Shown piece after piece: positions 23,912 through 35,824 of a stretch of DNA of 64,000 bases. Position numbers and translations under genes: made by a program. The notes below the pieces were generated by a model. It saw only the letters and a list, made by a program, of their open reading frames with translations. It was not told where the DNA came from and did no database searches. The stretch's first letter is position 1; each line of letters opens with the position of its first letter. Origin of the DNA: Rotaria macrura (lineage: Eukaryota; Rotifera; Eurotatoria; Philodinida; Philodinidae); the NCBI GenBank assembly GCA_900239685.1, contig OENT01000050.1, positions 1-64,000 on the forward strand. The letters are read 5' to 3'.

Positions 23912-23913
<2 letters not shown>

Positions 23914-23944
<31 letters not shown>
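23914..23944. repeat. (TA)n microsatellite
   Basis: About 15 uninterrupted TA units. Confidence 0.9.
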
Positions 23945-23949
<5 letters not shown>

Positions 23950-26900
23950 GACTATTTATAGCTCTGCTGCTAATCATTAAGGTTGCTCCGTACAAAATCT
24001 TTCCTCGATTGCATTTGTCTTAGTCAAACGAGTTGTTATTAATGTACCTGTAATGGACAGAAATTTTCGAAAATATGCTCAAGATTTAATACTTTCTATT
24101 TAATTGATTCACTTATAAAATTACTTGATTAATGTTGGACATCCTGCCAGCATATATTGTACAGTACTATTGAAAGGAATCGAACATACAACATGTTTTC
24201 AGGTACATTCTTGTTATTATAAAATTCTTTTGACATAACCCTGAATAGACGATAGTATGGCATTGGCAAAAATCTTTTCCATTGTATCTCATGAAAATCA
24301 TCAATTTGGAAAGGTGTAATGTGTTTTGATTGACGTTTCACTCAAGGGAAATGTTCTTTTTCTTTTCTTGTTGAACAACAGAAGAGAGTTGCACACATTT
24401 TTGTGATACAGAAGTTAATAAGGCTTATTGGCGGCTGCTTTACACAATGAGACGGTTTTCGACTTGACTTTTATTTTTGTGAACTATTGAAAATTTTTTT
24501 TATCACTTTCATCACCTGAATGATATTGATTGATTGTAATGTAATATCCGGTTACTAACACTGTAGACTCGAGAGACAGTATCCATAATTTGATCAAATA
24601 TACATTAACATGAAAATCTATTCAATCTATAGACTAAGAAAAAAAATTATTTTTACCTATTACAAGTTTTATAGAGACATGGAATCGAGTTGGTTCCTAA
24701 AAAGAAACGCAAAAGTTGGATAGTTGACCGTATAAAACAATCTCTTAGGTTACATTTAATTACTAATAGCTTTTCCTGTATGTGCCTGAGTATTAGAACT
24801 GCTTAGTTTAATGAACAAAGTCACATGAATTATATTATGACGAAATAGAAAGTCATTGCTAGAAATGCAGATCTTCTTGTGACATCAATCCCTGGATTCC
24901 CAGTCTGCGTAAAATCTTTAAGAATTATTTATTACCATGTTAATCTTCAGGACGCTCTGTAAACTTGTTATGTGTTTCCCCAGTTGATATATTCAACGCA
25001 CGAAGATAAAATCTATCTGACGTATTCGATTAATCGCTGGACATAAATAAAAATAACTAAAATATGTGTAAGTAATCATCATGACTTAACTTCATAGAGG
25101 AAGTAGACCTGATCATGAATGAATTTTATTCTTACAGATACTTGCATATACATGAATTCACAACTATTTTTAAAATGACTAGACGTTTATTATAATTTGC
25201 GAAATGATTCTATGGTGGTATTTAATTGCAGCCTTATTTTTGTGCACACACTGGTATATGCACTAGTTAACTGCCTTCTTAGGTGTCAACTTATTTTTTT
25301 TTGTTCCTTTTGTTCAAATAAGATCACTCATCTACACAAACCATGGTTATTGGATCATGATGACAAGCTTGAATTCAAATGCGATTTCTCATATGCTTTG
25401 ATAGTCGACTGATGAAGAAGCTCGTAGTATAAAGAAAAGAACGATATACGTGGTAATCTTAATGCTGGAAAAGACTCACACATATCAATGAATGTTTATT
25501 CTACACATACGTTACTGTTCAATTTATCCTAGAATTTTCTTACACTTATATGAGAAGACGATTTGTTATTCATTAGAGACCTTTTATGTTCTCGTATTCA
25601 ATAATGAAATTTAAGTAGATGCTGATGCTGCAAAAATATCCATAACCGAAACATGTAAAATGTAGCTACATGCATCTTTTGAACTTTCACATTTGACTGC
25701 ATTCTATAGTAAGGGTGTAGTTTGCATAAAGTTGCGTTTGCATATATCAAAATATGACTCTGCTAAGCATTTTGACATAGATCATAGACTATTCTACTAG
25801 CGAAATAGTGCCTAGTCACATCATACAGACCTATGTGTACGAAAATAGAAAGATTTGATTTCTTCTATTCACAAAGGATTTTGAGATTAAACCATGGATT
25901 TATGATCTGTATGGAGCTATATTTAGGAGGATCAAATAATGATAAAACTGAATTATTGTCAACGAAGATACATTTTCACACATCTATTATGAACTCAAAA
26001 GCTTAGTTGATGAGTCAACAAGAAATTAAATTGAATATATTATCAGAACGAACGCTATTTTTTCACACTACAATTAAATTTTATATGAATCTTAAATGAT
26101 TCGAAGTTACCTATTATGAACAGTATGAGTATCTGTAAAAGTTTTCATTATTATTTAACGTTAAATTATTTTTACTTTTCACTTGCAATCCATGATGAAA
26201 ATAAATTTACTTGTGAATTGCTTTTCAAGTGAAATAAATCCTGAAAATATGTATTCTAAAATAAATTTCCTTTTTCTCGATTATTTTTCTTTATATTTCA
26301 ATTACAGTTTGACATGTCAAAAATTTTGAAGTACAAATAATTGAAGGACTAATAATAGCATCTTGAGTTGTACAGGGAAGGCAATCGCCGTAATGTAAAG
26401 AAACATTATAACATGTTTACTTACATCTGTGTGGAAAAATAACTTACGTGCTTATTTTCACTTGATCAATAATTTTACAAGTCTTCGTTAATTATTATTA
26501 TCATGGAAAAATAATAGTGTACTAACAAATATGACAATCAATGTTAAATTACTAATACTAAATCATCTTTTTATTTGATATTTCAACTTCATATAACATA
26601 CATGACAACTGATCATTAGAAGATAAATTTTTGTTTATAAGAAATAAAATCAATGATGGCCTGTAGAGTATTTTACTCCTATTTATATTGCGAGAACGTT
26701 TCACAATATTCGAATGACATGTCTAACAAGACTTTTTCTAATCATCTATAAAATAGAGAAACACTCCTATTTACTGCGTAAATTAATTTGAATCAATGTG
26801 TAAGTCGTAATTTCCGTAAGCGAATGCTTTTATCATGTCGCAAAATTTTTCTTGTTAAAAAATTGACATGATAATTTGTCTCGTTTTCTTTTTGCTACTG

Positions 26901-29170
26901 AGTATGTTGAAAGGGATGGACTTAAACAAATACGAATAAATGTTAGGAATTAACAATTAACCACGTATGTGCAATTAGGATAAGTATTAACATCAATTAA
27001 ATTTATCTCTAATGATTATCTACTACGATTAAAACTAACACGAGTGTTTTTGTCTTATATTAAATTGTATTTATTATGAACAAACATGTTCACATTTAAT
27101 GAACATCGTTTACACATTTCACAGATATAGACTTTGGGACCAGTGTTTGACAACTGATATTTATGTATTCCCAAAATAGAATAAGAATGTACGTACATTG
27201 AAAATATTTGAGCATGAACTTTTAGAACATTTATGAAAGAATGCATATCAATTCGATACAGGGCGAATACCAAAAAAACTGAACACAATCTATATTAGTC
27301 ATTTGAGCTTACCTTTTCATCGGTTTCTTGCATTTTAAATTTTCATGTTCATAATGACATGTGACTGAATGATATTTGTTAGTTAAGTGTTTATATATAT
27401 ATATATATGTTCAAGAAAGATCTTGACTCGATATAAACTCGTACTCAATCCAACTTGTTTTGTTTCTATTGTGTCCAAAATAGAATTATAATTTATTTAT
27501 ACATAGGAAGAGTGTAATATCTACCTAGAGAATACTTTTTGGTACAAACATGGACGATTATTATGTTAAGAAGTGTATCGATAGGTTCTCATTATTATTT
27601 TTCCGTAATATACTTCTGTGTCAAAGATAAAAATCGAGTGTTTTCCTAGGCGAATCGTCATAGATCGATGTGTCAAAATATGACACAAATCTGACTTAGT
27701 TTTTATCTATAGAGCGAAGAATGTGGATGTAATGTTTTTAGGTAGCAGATTCAAGACTACCGATTAGTTAAATAGCGCAAGACGTAGGCAGACATACTAT
27801 ACATACTTGATTAGTAGAAAATCTTGTTTTGATCTAGGATAGAAGATCGTGCCTGACGTATAACTAATTATTGGATAAAAAAAACTTCGCTGATAAACAG
27901 AATTCCATACATATAGGACGTAGGAAAAACAAATGAGAAGTAGAGACAGGTGATCAAAAGCCTGTCAACGAACATGTACATATGACTGTTATTTTGGCAA
28001 TATATATACACAGACCTATTCCGGAGCGAATTTTTTTTGTTTATCGACAAAAATAAAATTAATTTAAAACTAATTCAGGTTTATTTAGTTTAGAAGAGTT
28101 GTTACACAATGAACTCGATTGAATTTTGCTAAAATGATTACTCTATCAAATATCTTAAAAAATATTTATAGGATGGAATAATTAAATAATCGGTGATCCT
28201 TTTAACTGAACAGAATATTAATATTTCTATATCATCCAGTAGCTCCGTTCAAGGCCTCGATATTATCATAGCATGAACTTCATCAGTAAACTACACACTT
28301 AATCTAACAAATCATTGTATGTTTTCGATTATTGTTTTGTTCTTCTACTAAAGATAAAAGCTTCTAGAAAGAGATAAATATTTCAATATCTTCTGAATTT
28401 CATACCGTAATTCGAATGAAAAAATATCCAATAAGATTGTTAGAGTATTTTTAATAAGTGTCTGCTTGCGCTTCGTGTATCCATCTTTTTGGTAATAATA
28501 ATATGTTCTGGCAATTAATAGAACAATTTCATCTATAGAAGATCACGTGAGAAGATTTCTTTTATTTTTGTTAACAATAGAATAAGTTAATTAGATGCTC
28601 GTAAAGTAATACGCTGATTCTAAATAGTATCTAATTCAGAGGTGACATTTCCTTGAGCATTCACGATTTCGGTGCATTTAATTGTCTATTGCGCTTCAAC
28701 GAACATTGTTCAATTACAACTTGGCATGCGCACAGTAAAAGATTACATATCAGAAAATTGATGCTGTTTCCTTGCGTTAAAAAAAATACATTCTAAGAAA
28801 TAAGGTCAACTGGTGCTCGTCCTATACTAGAATGTAGCTCAATTGTAGAACATTCCAATTACATAGGATCTAGTTAGGTTGAGATAGAAGAATCGAGTTT
28901 ATGTTTGATAGTTGGAGTTAGTTTACATATTTGCAACATCATTAGGAATATAGTAGAATTCAATCGAATTTGATCCCATCTCTATTTTCATTCGTAATCA
29001 AAATCACTATTCTTAATTGATTTCATATCAATCAATGGAGTATTGTTAGTTTACAGAGAAAAAGAAAAAAATACTTGTCTAGAAAGAATCTAATTGGAGT
29101 AGCTAGAAGAATTCTATTTAGTAGTATTTTATTCATCGAAATGATGACAACTAAAAATATCTATCAAATA

Positions 29171-29172
<2 letters not shown>

Positions 29173-29203
<31 letters not shown>
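29173..29203. repeat. (TA)n microsatellite abutting the mariner-type element
   Basis: About 15 TA units directly adjoin the left end of the mariner-type element. Such elements insert at TA dinucleotides, so the tract was probably the insertion target. Confidence 0.85.
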
Positions 29204-29209
<6 letters not shown>

Positions 29210-30512
29210 GTCGCAAAAGTCATCTACCAAAAGGAAAATTGAATATCTCAGCCATTTTTTAAAGAAACCCATATAATCGTTTTTTGTTCGAAAGAGAAAT
29301 ATTCTAAGTTTTATTTGATATAAAAGAGTCTTACAAGAACTGTTCAAAGGTGTTACCATTAACATCAATACAAAATTTAAGTCTTTTGAAAATATCATTA
29401 AAAACACTTTGTAATGTTTGTTTTTTTATGGTTTTGATTTCTTTTTCGATTCTGTCCTTGAATTCATGAATATCTTCAACCTGCGTTTTGTACACGTTTG
29501 ATTTGATATAACCCAAGAGATAGAAGTCAAGAGGAGTTAGATCTGGAGATCGTGGCGCCCAAAAAATTGGTCCACCTCTACCAATCCATTTATCATTGAA
29601 ATTCTCATCTAACCATGCACGAACTCCTTTTGAAAAATGCGCTGGAGCGCCATCTTGTTGAAAAATGATTTTTTAATGCAGCCTTTTCTTTTGTAGAATT
29701 GGATAAAAATAATTTTCTTAGCATATTCAAATAGTTTTTTTTATTGATTGTGTCTTCTTCAAAAAAATAAGGACCAATTATCTGCTTGCTTGACATTGCA
29801 CACTATACATTGATCTTGGGCGAGTTCATTGCAGCCTCGGCAGTAGTAAATGGATTGGTTGCAGCCCAAAAACGACAATTGTGCTTGTTCACCATCCCAG
29901 AAGCATAAAAACTTGATTCATCCGAAAAGAAAACGTTAGCTTCATTTTCTGAATTTTCAAGAATAGGTATCAAAAGCTCTGACATTTCTACACGTAAATC
30001 CATATTTTCATCATATAACTGTTGAGTACAATGCATCACATATGGCTTAAATCCAATAATATCACGCATAATACGATGCGCTTTATCCTTTGAAATGTTC
30101 ATTTCTCGACCAATTTTCCTTACACTGGTTTGCGGTTCTTTGCTCAAAGCCTCTTCCACCTCATTGACAATGTCATCTGTAATTGTTGATGGTCTTCCAG
30201 AACGGATGCGGTCTTCAACTGAACCAGTTTCAAAAAACTTTTGATAGATGGATGTAATAGTATGCCGCTCCGGAATCTCTGTTAATTCTCGTTGTCGTAA
30301 TTCACGAATCACCATTATTGTCGATTCCAATTTTGCCATTAGGAGAACGATCCGGATTTTGATCTCCAAAGAATATGACATTTTTTAAATCTGAATTGTA
30401 AACTATACTTGGAACATTTCTGTTTCAAACAAAAAAAGATTTTATGGGTTTCTCTAAAAAATGGCTGAGATATTCAATTTTCTTTTTGGTAGATGACTTT
30501 TCCGACACCCTG
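29204..30512 (-). mobile_element. Full-length but inactive Tc1/mariner-superfamily element (DD41D pattern), 1309 bp
   Basis: Terminal inverted repeats at 29204-29273 and 30443-30512 match at about 66 of 70 positions, beginning (C/T)AGGGTGTCG. Weaker similarity extends inward to roughly 110 bp per end, long for a mariner. TA flanks both ends (29202-29203 and 30513-30514). One transposase gene on the minus strand fills the interior. The two end copies are about 94% identical, which suggests a fairly recent insertion or strong constraint. Confidence 0.93.
29331..30381 (-). pseudogene. Mariner-type transposase, inactivated by one stop codon and one frameshift
   Basis: Reading starts at ATG 30381. 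An N-terminal helix-turn-helix DNA-binding region contains TITSIYQKFFETGSVEDR and RSGRPSTITDD, followed by a second HTH (SVRKIGREMNISKDKAHRIM). The catalytic triad is visible: Asp in VFFSDESSFY, Asp in QQDGAPAHF and Asp in SPDLTPLDFYL. There are 41 residues between the second and third Asp (DD41D spacing). An in-frame TAG at about 29803 sits where the family normally has Trp before CAMS. A one-base gain (or two-base loss) in an A-run near 29672 shifts the frame just before QQDGAPAHF. Otherwise the frame is open to TAA at 29331, about 350 codons in all, a normal length. It cannot make a working enzyme as it stands. Confidence 0.92.
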
Positions 30513-30514
30513 TA

Positions 30515-31762
30515 TATATATGTATTTAAAACGTATTGATTCAAGTCATTTATTTTGTAAGACCAATGACAATAGATGAAATTCAAGCTTACTTCTGCAG
30601 TTAAATACCTTTATTTTTGAATGAAAAATAATATATAAATGGTTTCTCTTCTTATCTGTCGATTCATCAAAAACATTGTTTATATGAACGATTATGATTA
30701 AGATATCATTAGTATTATTAAATGAAAAACATAAAAGAAAATGACACATATCAATTATATTGTAAAAGTGATAAAAACCATTCAATAAAAATTATTCGCT
30801 AACGAAAGAATAAACTTGCCACGTGAATGGTTAGCATAGTTATTTGTAGCTTGTTCTTCTATCGGTCGCACAATATTTTCTGAAGAAGAAGAAGAAAAGC
30901 AATTTTTCAAACAAATGAAAAGTATTAAAAATCCAACAATCCATCGGAATCTATCTTTTGCTATGAATTCGTTGCTTTTTTAGGAGATTTCAATCCCATT
31001 ACATCCCAGTCGAATGAAATTTACGATAAGAAAAACCAATTTTTCAACAATGCGAAAGAAAATAAATTCAAACAATACGCATAGAATCATAGCTGTTACT
31101 GTCTTTCTTTTTGTCGACAATATATAAACTTGATTAGCCACGTAATGAGATTCATGAATGGAATATAATTATCTCATAGTGACGAATGTAAATCAAAAAT
31201 GAAGCCGATGTGTCAAATGGCAATACAAAAGAAAAATTTTCTTGTTTTCCAAGTCGACATGTTCCATGAAAATTCCTCTAATTTATTCATAATATAAATA
31301 TTACTCATTATTCAATGATAAACTGCATAAAATCAATTTCTTGATTAGATGCCTACGAAACATAAGAATTTTATTCGTAAAGAGTGATTGCTGTGAATAG
31401 CTCGTTCATTGATGGAATGAACTGTAGTCTATTATCAATTATAAAAATTAGATAATTTGATACGTGCTACATGTCAAGTTGCCGATTTCTTAGTAGAATA
31501 TATTCTTGCTGCTTTCTAGTTTTTTTTTCTTCAATGAGTCACGAAATCATGTCACAATCAATTTTCGTAATTTAAGTTAATGTTTGTTTTTCTCAGTATT
31601 TTTCTTTCGTGCTCATGATATTATTTTTTGACAACTAGTGACGATTCAACAGTTTATCTTGCTTCTGTTAATTATGTAAATATTATGGATAAAATATTAA
31701 TTGAGTTTAGATACAGTTTGAGAAAGTCTTTCACGACGAATTGGTTAGACGCATCTCTCTCT

Positions 31763-31764
<2 letters not shown>
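30515..31764. other. Intergenic, nothing recognised
   Basis: AT-rich with no supported gene between two mobile elements. The 79-codon minus frame at 30546-30785 is low-complexity and lacks family signal. Confidence 0.5.

Positions 31765-31794
<30 letters not shown>
31765..31794. repeat. (TA)n microsatellite at left edge of the second element
   Basis: About 15 TA units. A shorter TA tract (32348-32361) adjoins the other end of the same element. Confidence 0.85.
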
Positions 31795-31797
<3 letters not shown>

Positions 31798-32346
31798 GTG
31801 CCGAAGTTAGAGTGTTCGTCGAAGTTGAAGTTCGACAATTTTTGTCGTCGAAGTTGTTTTTAAGAAAAACAGATACATACAGTTGGACACAAAAATTATT
31901 TATTTGCACATACTGCTGAATGATGACAGCTAGAGTTACATAACATTTTAGGTTGTTTGCATTTGCATTGATCCGTTTTACAGCCCCCTTTACAATCACA
32001 TTTCAAAATTCCATGTTAAACTGAATTTTCCATTCGATACCGTCATCTTTACTCTTCACAGAAGGAGATGATGTTGATGCAACCCCGATTTGGTTCGATT
32101 ATTGAAGTAGATCGTATATCGACATGGTGTGCACGTTCGAGATTGTCGATGAGAGTATAAATGGGTACCAGAGCCTTCTTTGTAATCATTCATGAATCAG
32201 TTAGGTCTCACAGCCACAGAGAAGTAAGTACCACCTCTAGTAAAAACAACTTCAACGACAACGTTTGTTGAGGTTAACTCCGACGAAAAAAATTGTTGAA
32301 CTTCGACTTCGACAACATTTTTGTCGAAGTTTAACTTCGACACGAC
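31795..32346. mobile_element. TA-flanked non-autonomous element with iterated CGAAGTT subterminal repeats, about 552 bp
   Basis: The ends are inverted copies of GTCGTGYCGAAGTTA, set in TA tracts. Behind each end lies a 50-60-bp zone of repeated CGAAGTT / AACTTCG units in both orientations, including near-palindromes such as TCGAAGTTTAACTTCGA. A more diverged copy of the unit (GTTAACTCCGACG) lies near 32273. Similarity between the two end regions extends about 70 bp with small gaps. The middle carries a decayed coding fragment rather than a transposase. The structure fits an internally deleted DNA transposon with multiple enzyme-binding sites at each end. Superfamily is not certain. Confidence 0.7.
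31896..32160 (-). pseudogene. Decayed coding fragment ending in a Cys-rich CxC-type tail
   Basis: On the minus strand, 32015-31896 reads HGILKCDCKGGCKTDQCKCK, then a Cys/His-spaced continuation ending CHHSAVCANK and a stop. Just upstream, other frames give protein-like pieces (DDGIEWKIQFNMEF and TLIDNLERAHHVDIRSTSII), implying frameshifts and stops. The Cys spacing resembles the Cys-rich tails of integrase-like transposon proteins that databases label KRBA2-like. That match is by remembered pattern only. It probably marks the parental transposon's protein. Confidence 0.45.
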
Positions 32347-32361
32347 GTATATATATATATA

Positions 32362-33021
32362 GGAACGGCATTCAAAACAAATCACTATAGATGATTTTAC
32401 TTATATTTTTAGATCTAATTACACGCATTCTATTCAACATTCAATGTCAACATTACGCTTCAAAATATTAACAAATAGAACGCATAGTCTAACACGAATG
32501 TTAAGAAAATGAAACTTCGCTGAAATATGTATCAATTATTAATAAACTTTCATTATTAATTCATATTAATGCATACATAAAAACAAAACAAAGATCAATC
32601 TAACTTAGTCTTTAATCGTATTTGATTTCGATCGGGAGAAAAATTCTAATTCAATCTAAAATCTTCCGACTCATCGCGAAAACAAATTAAAAGAATAACG
32701 ATCTTTACGACGATATATATGTATATATATATATATGTATACTTAATTCATTCACAATACTATTTCAATCATTCAATTTTTACAATCGATTAATTATCAT
32801 TTGTATGTAGAATAATGGTTTCCGAACGGCCAAAATTAAATCTATCTTCAAATTATAAATTAATAATCAAAAATTTTTTGAATCGAATGAATTTCTATAG
32901 CATTTCTATAGTTCTACATAATAAATAATATCAGCTTTTCATGACTAAGTCATACTTATGTTTTTTTATAGTATCTCTGTTGAAGTATTTATTTAGTTAA
33001 ATAATAGAAATTCAATATGAT
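32362..33021. other. Intergenic, 3' flank of the tetraspanin gene
   Basis: AT-rich, with an interrupted TA/TG microsatellite at about 32714-32741. No gene is seen. The 3' UTR of the minus-strand tetraspanin is expected at the right side. Confidence 0.5.
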
Positions 33022-34207
33022 CTACAGTATAGCAGTAGGTCCACGAAGGGATTTATCAGTTTTGTTAACAATCATAGGCGGATTCGAATAACGAGATGTA
33101 CTTTGATTATCTAATGGTTTATTTGCTTGTCCATCATGACTTGTAATATCTGGAGACATGTTGTGTAAGGAGTGGTTTGTTTGATAATGTGGATATTTTG
33201 TTGAAGGCCTTGTTGTTGATGTTACTTTAACAAGTTTTTTATCGGTGTTTTTCTCAGTATGTCTATAATGATCATTGATATGACATGTAACATAAATCGT
33301 CCACAAGCCCAGTAACAGACAAAGGCAACCACATGTTAGTTCTGAAATAAGTACAGGTATTAATGATAGTGCTGTTCGACTAATAATTTTCACACAACCA
33401 CGCTGTTCATCCTGATCAGCAAAAATCATTCGAAATTTTTCTTCACGATTACATTCGGCTGCTTGTGAATAGGTTTGAGTCCATGTTAAATCTTGTGTTG
33501 AACAACAATCATTACTGTTTTCAATTTGAAGTAGTTCATCACGAGCTGAAGTTTCTATTATTTTAGTTTTGTAATTTAATTAATGTGTTGAGCATTTTTC
33601 TCTAGTCCTCCTACTTACTATTATGAATGATAAAATCAACAAGCAAGCGTTCAATGTCTACAGGAAAATTATCAACTATATTTTGAACAAACCCAAGCAT
33701 AATAACACTGAGAACAATAAGACCTATGCCTAGAATAATATTCGAAACAATAGATGTGATCAACATTTCTATTTGACCAACAGTAAAAATAGCAATGAAA
33801 CCAACTGTCGACGATATGCATACAATGATACTCATAACAATAGCAATTGTCGGAAATGACTTATTAATTTTATTTGTTACATAATCACGTTTTCGTTCAC
33901 GATTTAATAAACTTGTATCACGCTGTAACCGATAGAGACTTAAAATAAATGTTGTTGAAGCGGCTATTAATACCAAACAACTAAGAAAGTATAGAATATA
34001 ATTTCTAGATTTATAGTCTAACAATGACATGCACGAGAGGATAGATGACAAGAAGAAAAAACGCGCTGAATATATGATAGAATATTTGAATTTTAAAAAT
34101 AGCTTATCAACTGGGAAAGTCAGACGAAATACATGGACGATTTTGAAAAATAGAGGAAGTTTTAAAAACATTTTAGATTCGTTCCATGGTAATTGCAATA
34201 AGTTCAT
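33022..34207 (-). CDS. Divergent tetraspanin-like four-pass membrane protein
   Basis: Two exons (34207-33619 and 33554-33022) close in frame. The longest reading is 373 aa. A Met at 34030 gives 314 aa and the short N-terminus usual in tetraspanins (MSLLDYKSRNYILYFLSC). Helix 1 is ILYFLSCLVLIAASTTFILS, helix 2 TIAIVMSIIVCISSTVGFIA, helix 3 ITSIVSNIILGIGLIVLSVI and helix 4 LIPVLISELTCGCLCLLLG. The large loop between helices 3 and 4 holds NDCC, then AAEC, then RGC just before helix 4: the four-Cys tetraspanin pattern, although the usual CCG is CCS here. The tail after helix 4 is unusually long, about 95 residues, and Ser/Thr/His/Asn-rich. Tetraspanins organise membrane partners, and no specific partner can be inferred. 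It is divergent from the MIT-domain gene. Confidence 0.8.
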
Positions 34208-35234
34208 TTCATAAGTGACTTTGAATGATTAACTCATTTTTTCTTTCACTTTTTTATAACGGTTTTTTCACCAATTGTGCTGTTATTTTAATTAGATTTA
34301 TTTTCTGTACAGTGAATCAAATTTGACTATGAGTAATTAGATATTTTAACCGTGAGCGCTTTGTTTTGTTTTCGAAGCTTTTTTAACGAAACACTTGATT
34401 AATTCTTCATGTATTTTTATAGCTTATGTGAAAGAATAATATTAAAAACTATTCAATAAGAAAAGAAAGATTATCTATATGATTTCTTTCAAATGACACA
34501 GCAACAACACTGCTTATATAATTGCTACCTCTTATCATTGAGAATCTTTTATCTTTTCATGTTTCTTCTTTGACATAAATTAACTCGACTATCGTTCCTG
34601 CTTTATTTTGCTTCAAGTCTAATACCATCGTCATCGTCATCATCATCGACATTCGTGTGCGCATATATAGGCAACACTTGATTAAACAATAGAATAAAGC
34701 ACTTGCTTTTTGTGGTTTGGGAATATTTTTTTTCGCATATATATTTTTTTTCTTCTTTCCATGTCGTCATTCTCTTGTCTGTCTATTGATTGAAGTTGTG
34801 GTTACTACTTTAAGAAGATCACTTTTTTTTTCATGAACGATAAAACTGCACCATAGGAAAAGCGATGCTAAAAAACACTGACAATCAATGGAAAAGAACG
34901 AGCAAAAAAAACTGAGAAGAAAAAAAAGCGAATAGCAGAACGTCAGAACCATCATTATACTTGTTCCATATATTTTTTTTTCTTGAATGCTGATCGTGCT
35001 TCTCGGATTTTCCTTCGCATTCGTCGGCTAGTAATGAACTCTGCGTTTATGTTTATTCTAGTTTCTTTTCCTACTCTTTTTCTGCTCTCTTTTTTTGCTT
35101 TCTATCCAAGTTTGACAAGAAAATGAGAGCGAACATTCTTCTGGTATCAACGATTCTAGATTGTGCTCTTTCTTTATTTTTACTAGATCTAAATTATCCT
35201 ATTTTATCCTATTATTAAGCAAAGCTGACAAATA
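34208..35234. promoter_or_regulatory. Intergenic region between divergent tetraspanin and MIT-domain genes
   Basis: About 1 kb with no gene, expected to hold both promoters. It has long T-rich tracts (34720-34760, 35085-35100) and a short TCATCG microsatellite near 34625-34650. No specific factor sites were recognised. Confidence 0.4.
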
Positions 35235-35682
35235 ATGGATAGCAATGCTGGAGGTATTCAGAGAAATCTAAATATTTCTGACATAGAATAGCTTCTTTTT
35301 TCTAAACCTTTTCTTTATATATTTAGCACATACTGCAATGACGCCAATTAATGAAAATGTTTGCATTAGTGCTTGTACAAGTAAAGATGATTTTGATAAG
35401 TTAAAACAAGGTTTAACATTACTTGAGCAAGCTAAAATACATGATCATAATCGAGATTATTACACTGCTATACGTCATTATCGTGATGGAGTAGATTACT
35501 TAATGGATGAATTTATGTCTCGTCCATGTGCTAATGAACAATCGAAAGAATATCTTCGATTAAAGTGTCATAAAATTTTAAATCGCGTTGACATTTTAAA
35601 AAAATTAATCAAACAACAAGAACATGAAACAATTCAAGAAGCTATCAGTAATGATGAACAACAAAAAGCAATCGAATCTTAA
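35235..35682 (+). CDS. Small MIT-domain protein (microtubule interacting and trafficking)
   Basis: Two exons (35235-35253, 35327-35682) encode 124 aa. The first exon gives only six codons plus one base. A second ATG at 35338 could also start the protein. Residues about 25-105 form a three-helix MIT-type bundle: FDKLKQGLTLLEQAKIHDHN, then RDYYTAIRHYRDGVDYLMDE, then EYLRLKCHKILNRVDILKKL. The alternating A/L and Y/A spacing matches MIT domains of VPS4, SNX15 and related proteins, which bind C-terminal tails of ESCRT-III subunits. No other domain is attached, so it may act as a small ESCRT-III-binding adaptor (inference). The next gene starts 142 bp downstream on the same strand. Confidence 0.8.
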
Positions 35683-35824
35683 TGTTTGTATTTGTCTAAT
35701 GTTCTCATAGATATTATAACTTAGAACAATGAACTTACGTTTTTTGTCTGTGTGCTTTCTGTTTTGTTTTCTATGCTGAATATTTGCATTTTAGATGAAT
35801 TAGATAAATAGGAGTTTAAATGGA
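35683..35824 (+). promoter_or_regulatory. Short spacer with AG acceptor and two upstream mini-ORFs
   Basis: A TTTGCATTTTAG acceptor ends at 35794, suggesting a trans-splice or 5'-UTR splice site for the downstream gene. The 30 nt that follow contain ATGAATTAG (a two-codon ORF at 35795) and an out-of-frame ATG at 35820 that overlaps the main start. Both could lower translation. No AATAAA is clear for the upstream gene. Confidence 0.4.

Larger units (their letters stand above)
19663..29172. other. Gene-free interval of about 9.5 kb upstream of the H1-like receptor
   Basis: No supported coding gene. Open frames reach about 84 codons, and those are low-complexity or without family signal. Microsatellites occur at 23914-23944 and about 27391-27408 (TA units), and a perfect AT-rich hairpin at 21297-21327. 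The interval directly upstream of a receptor gene may hold its regulatory DNA or untranslated first exons, but no site can be named. Confidence 0.5.

Noticed and set aside
34767..34955. 62-codon minus frame in the tetraspanin/MIT intergenic region
   Set aside because: Composed mainly of Phe/Leu/Ser from T-rich tracts, with no family signal.
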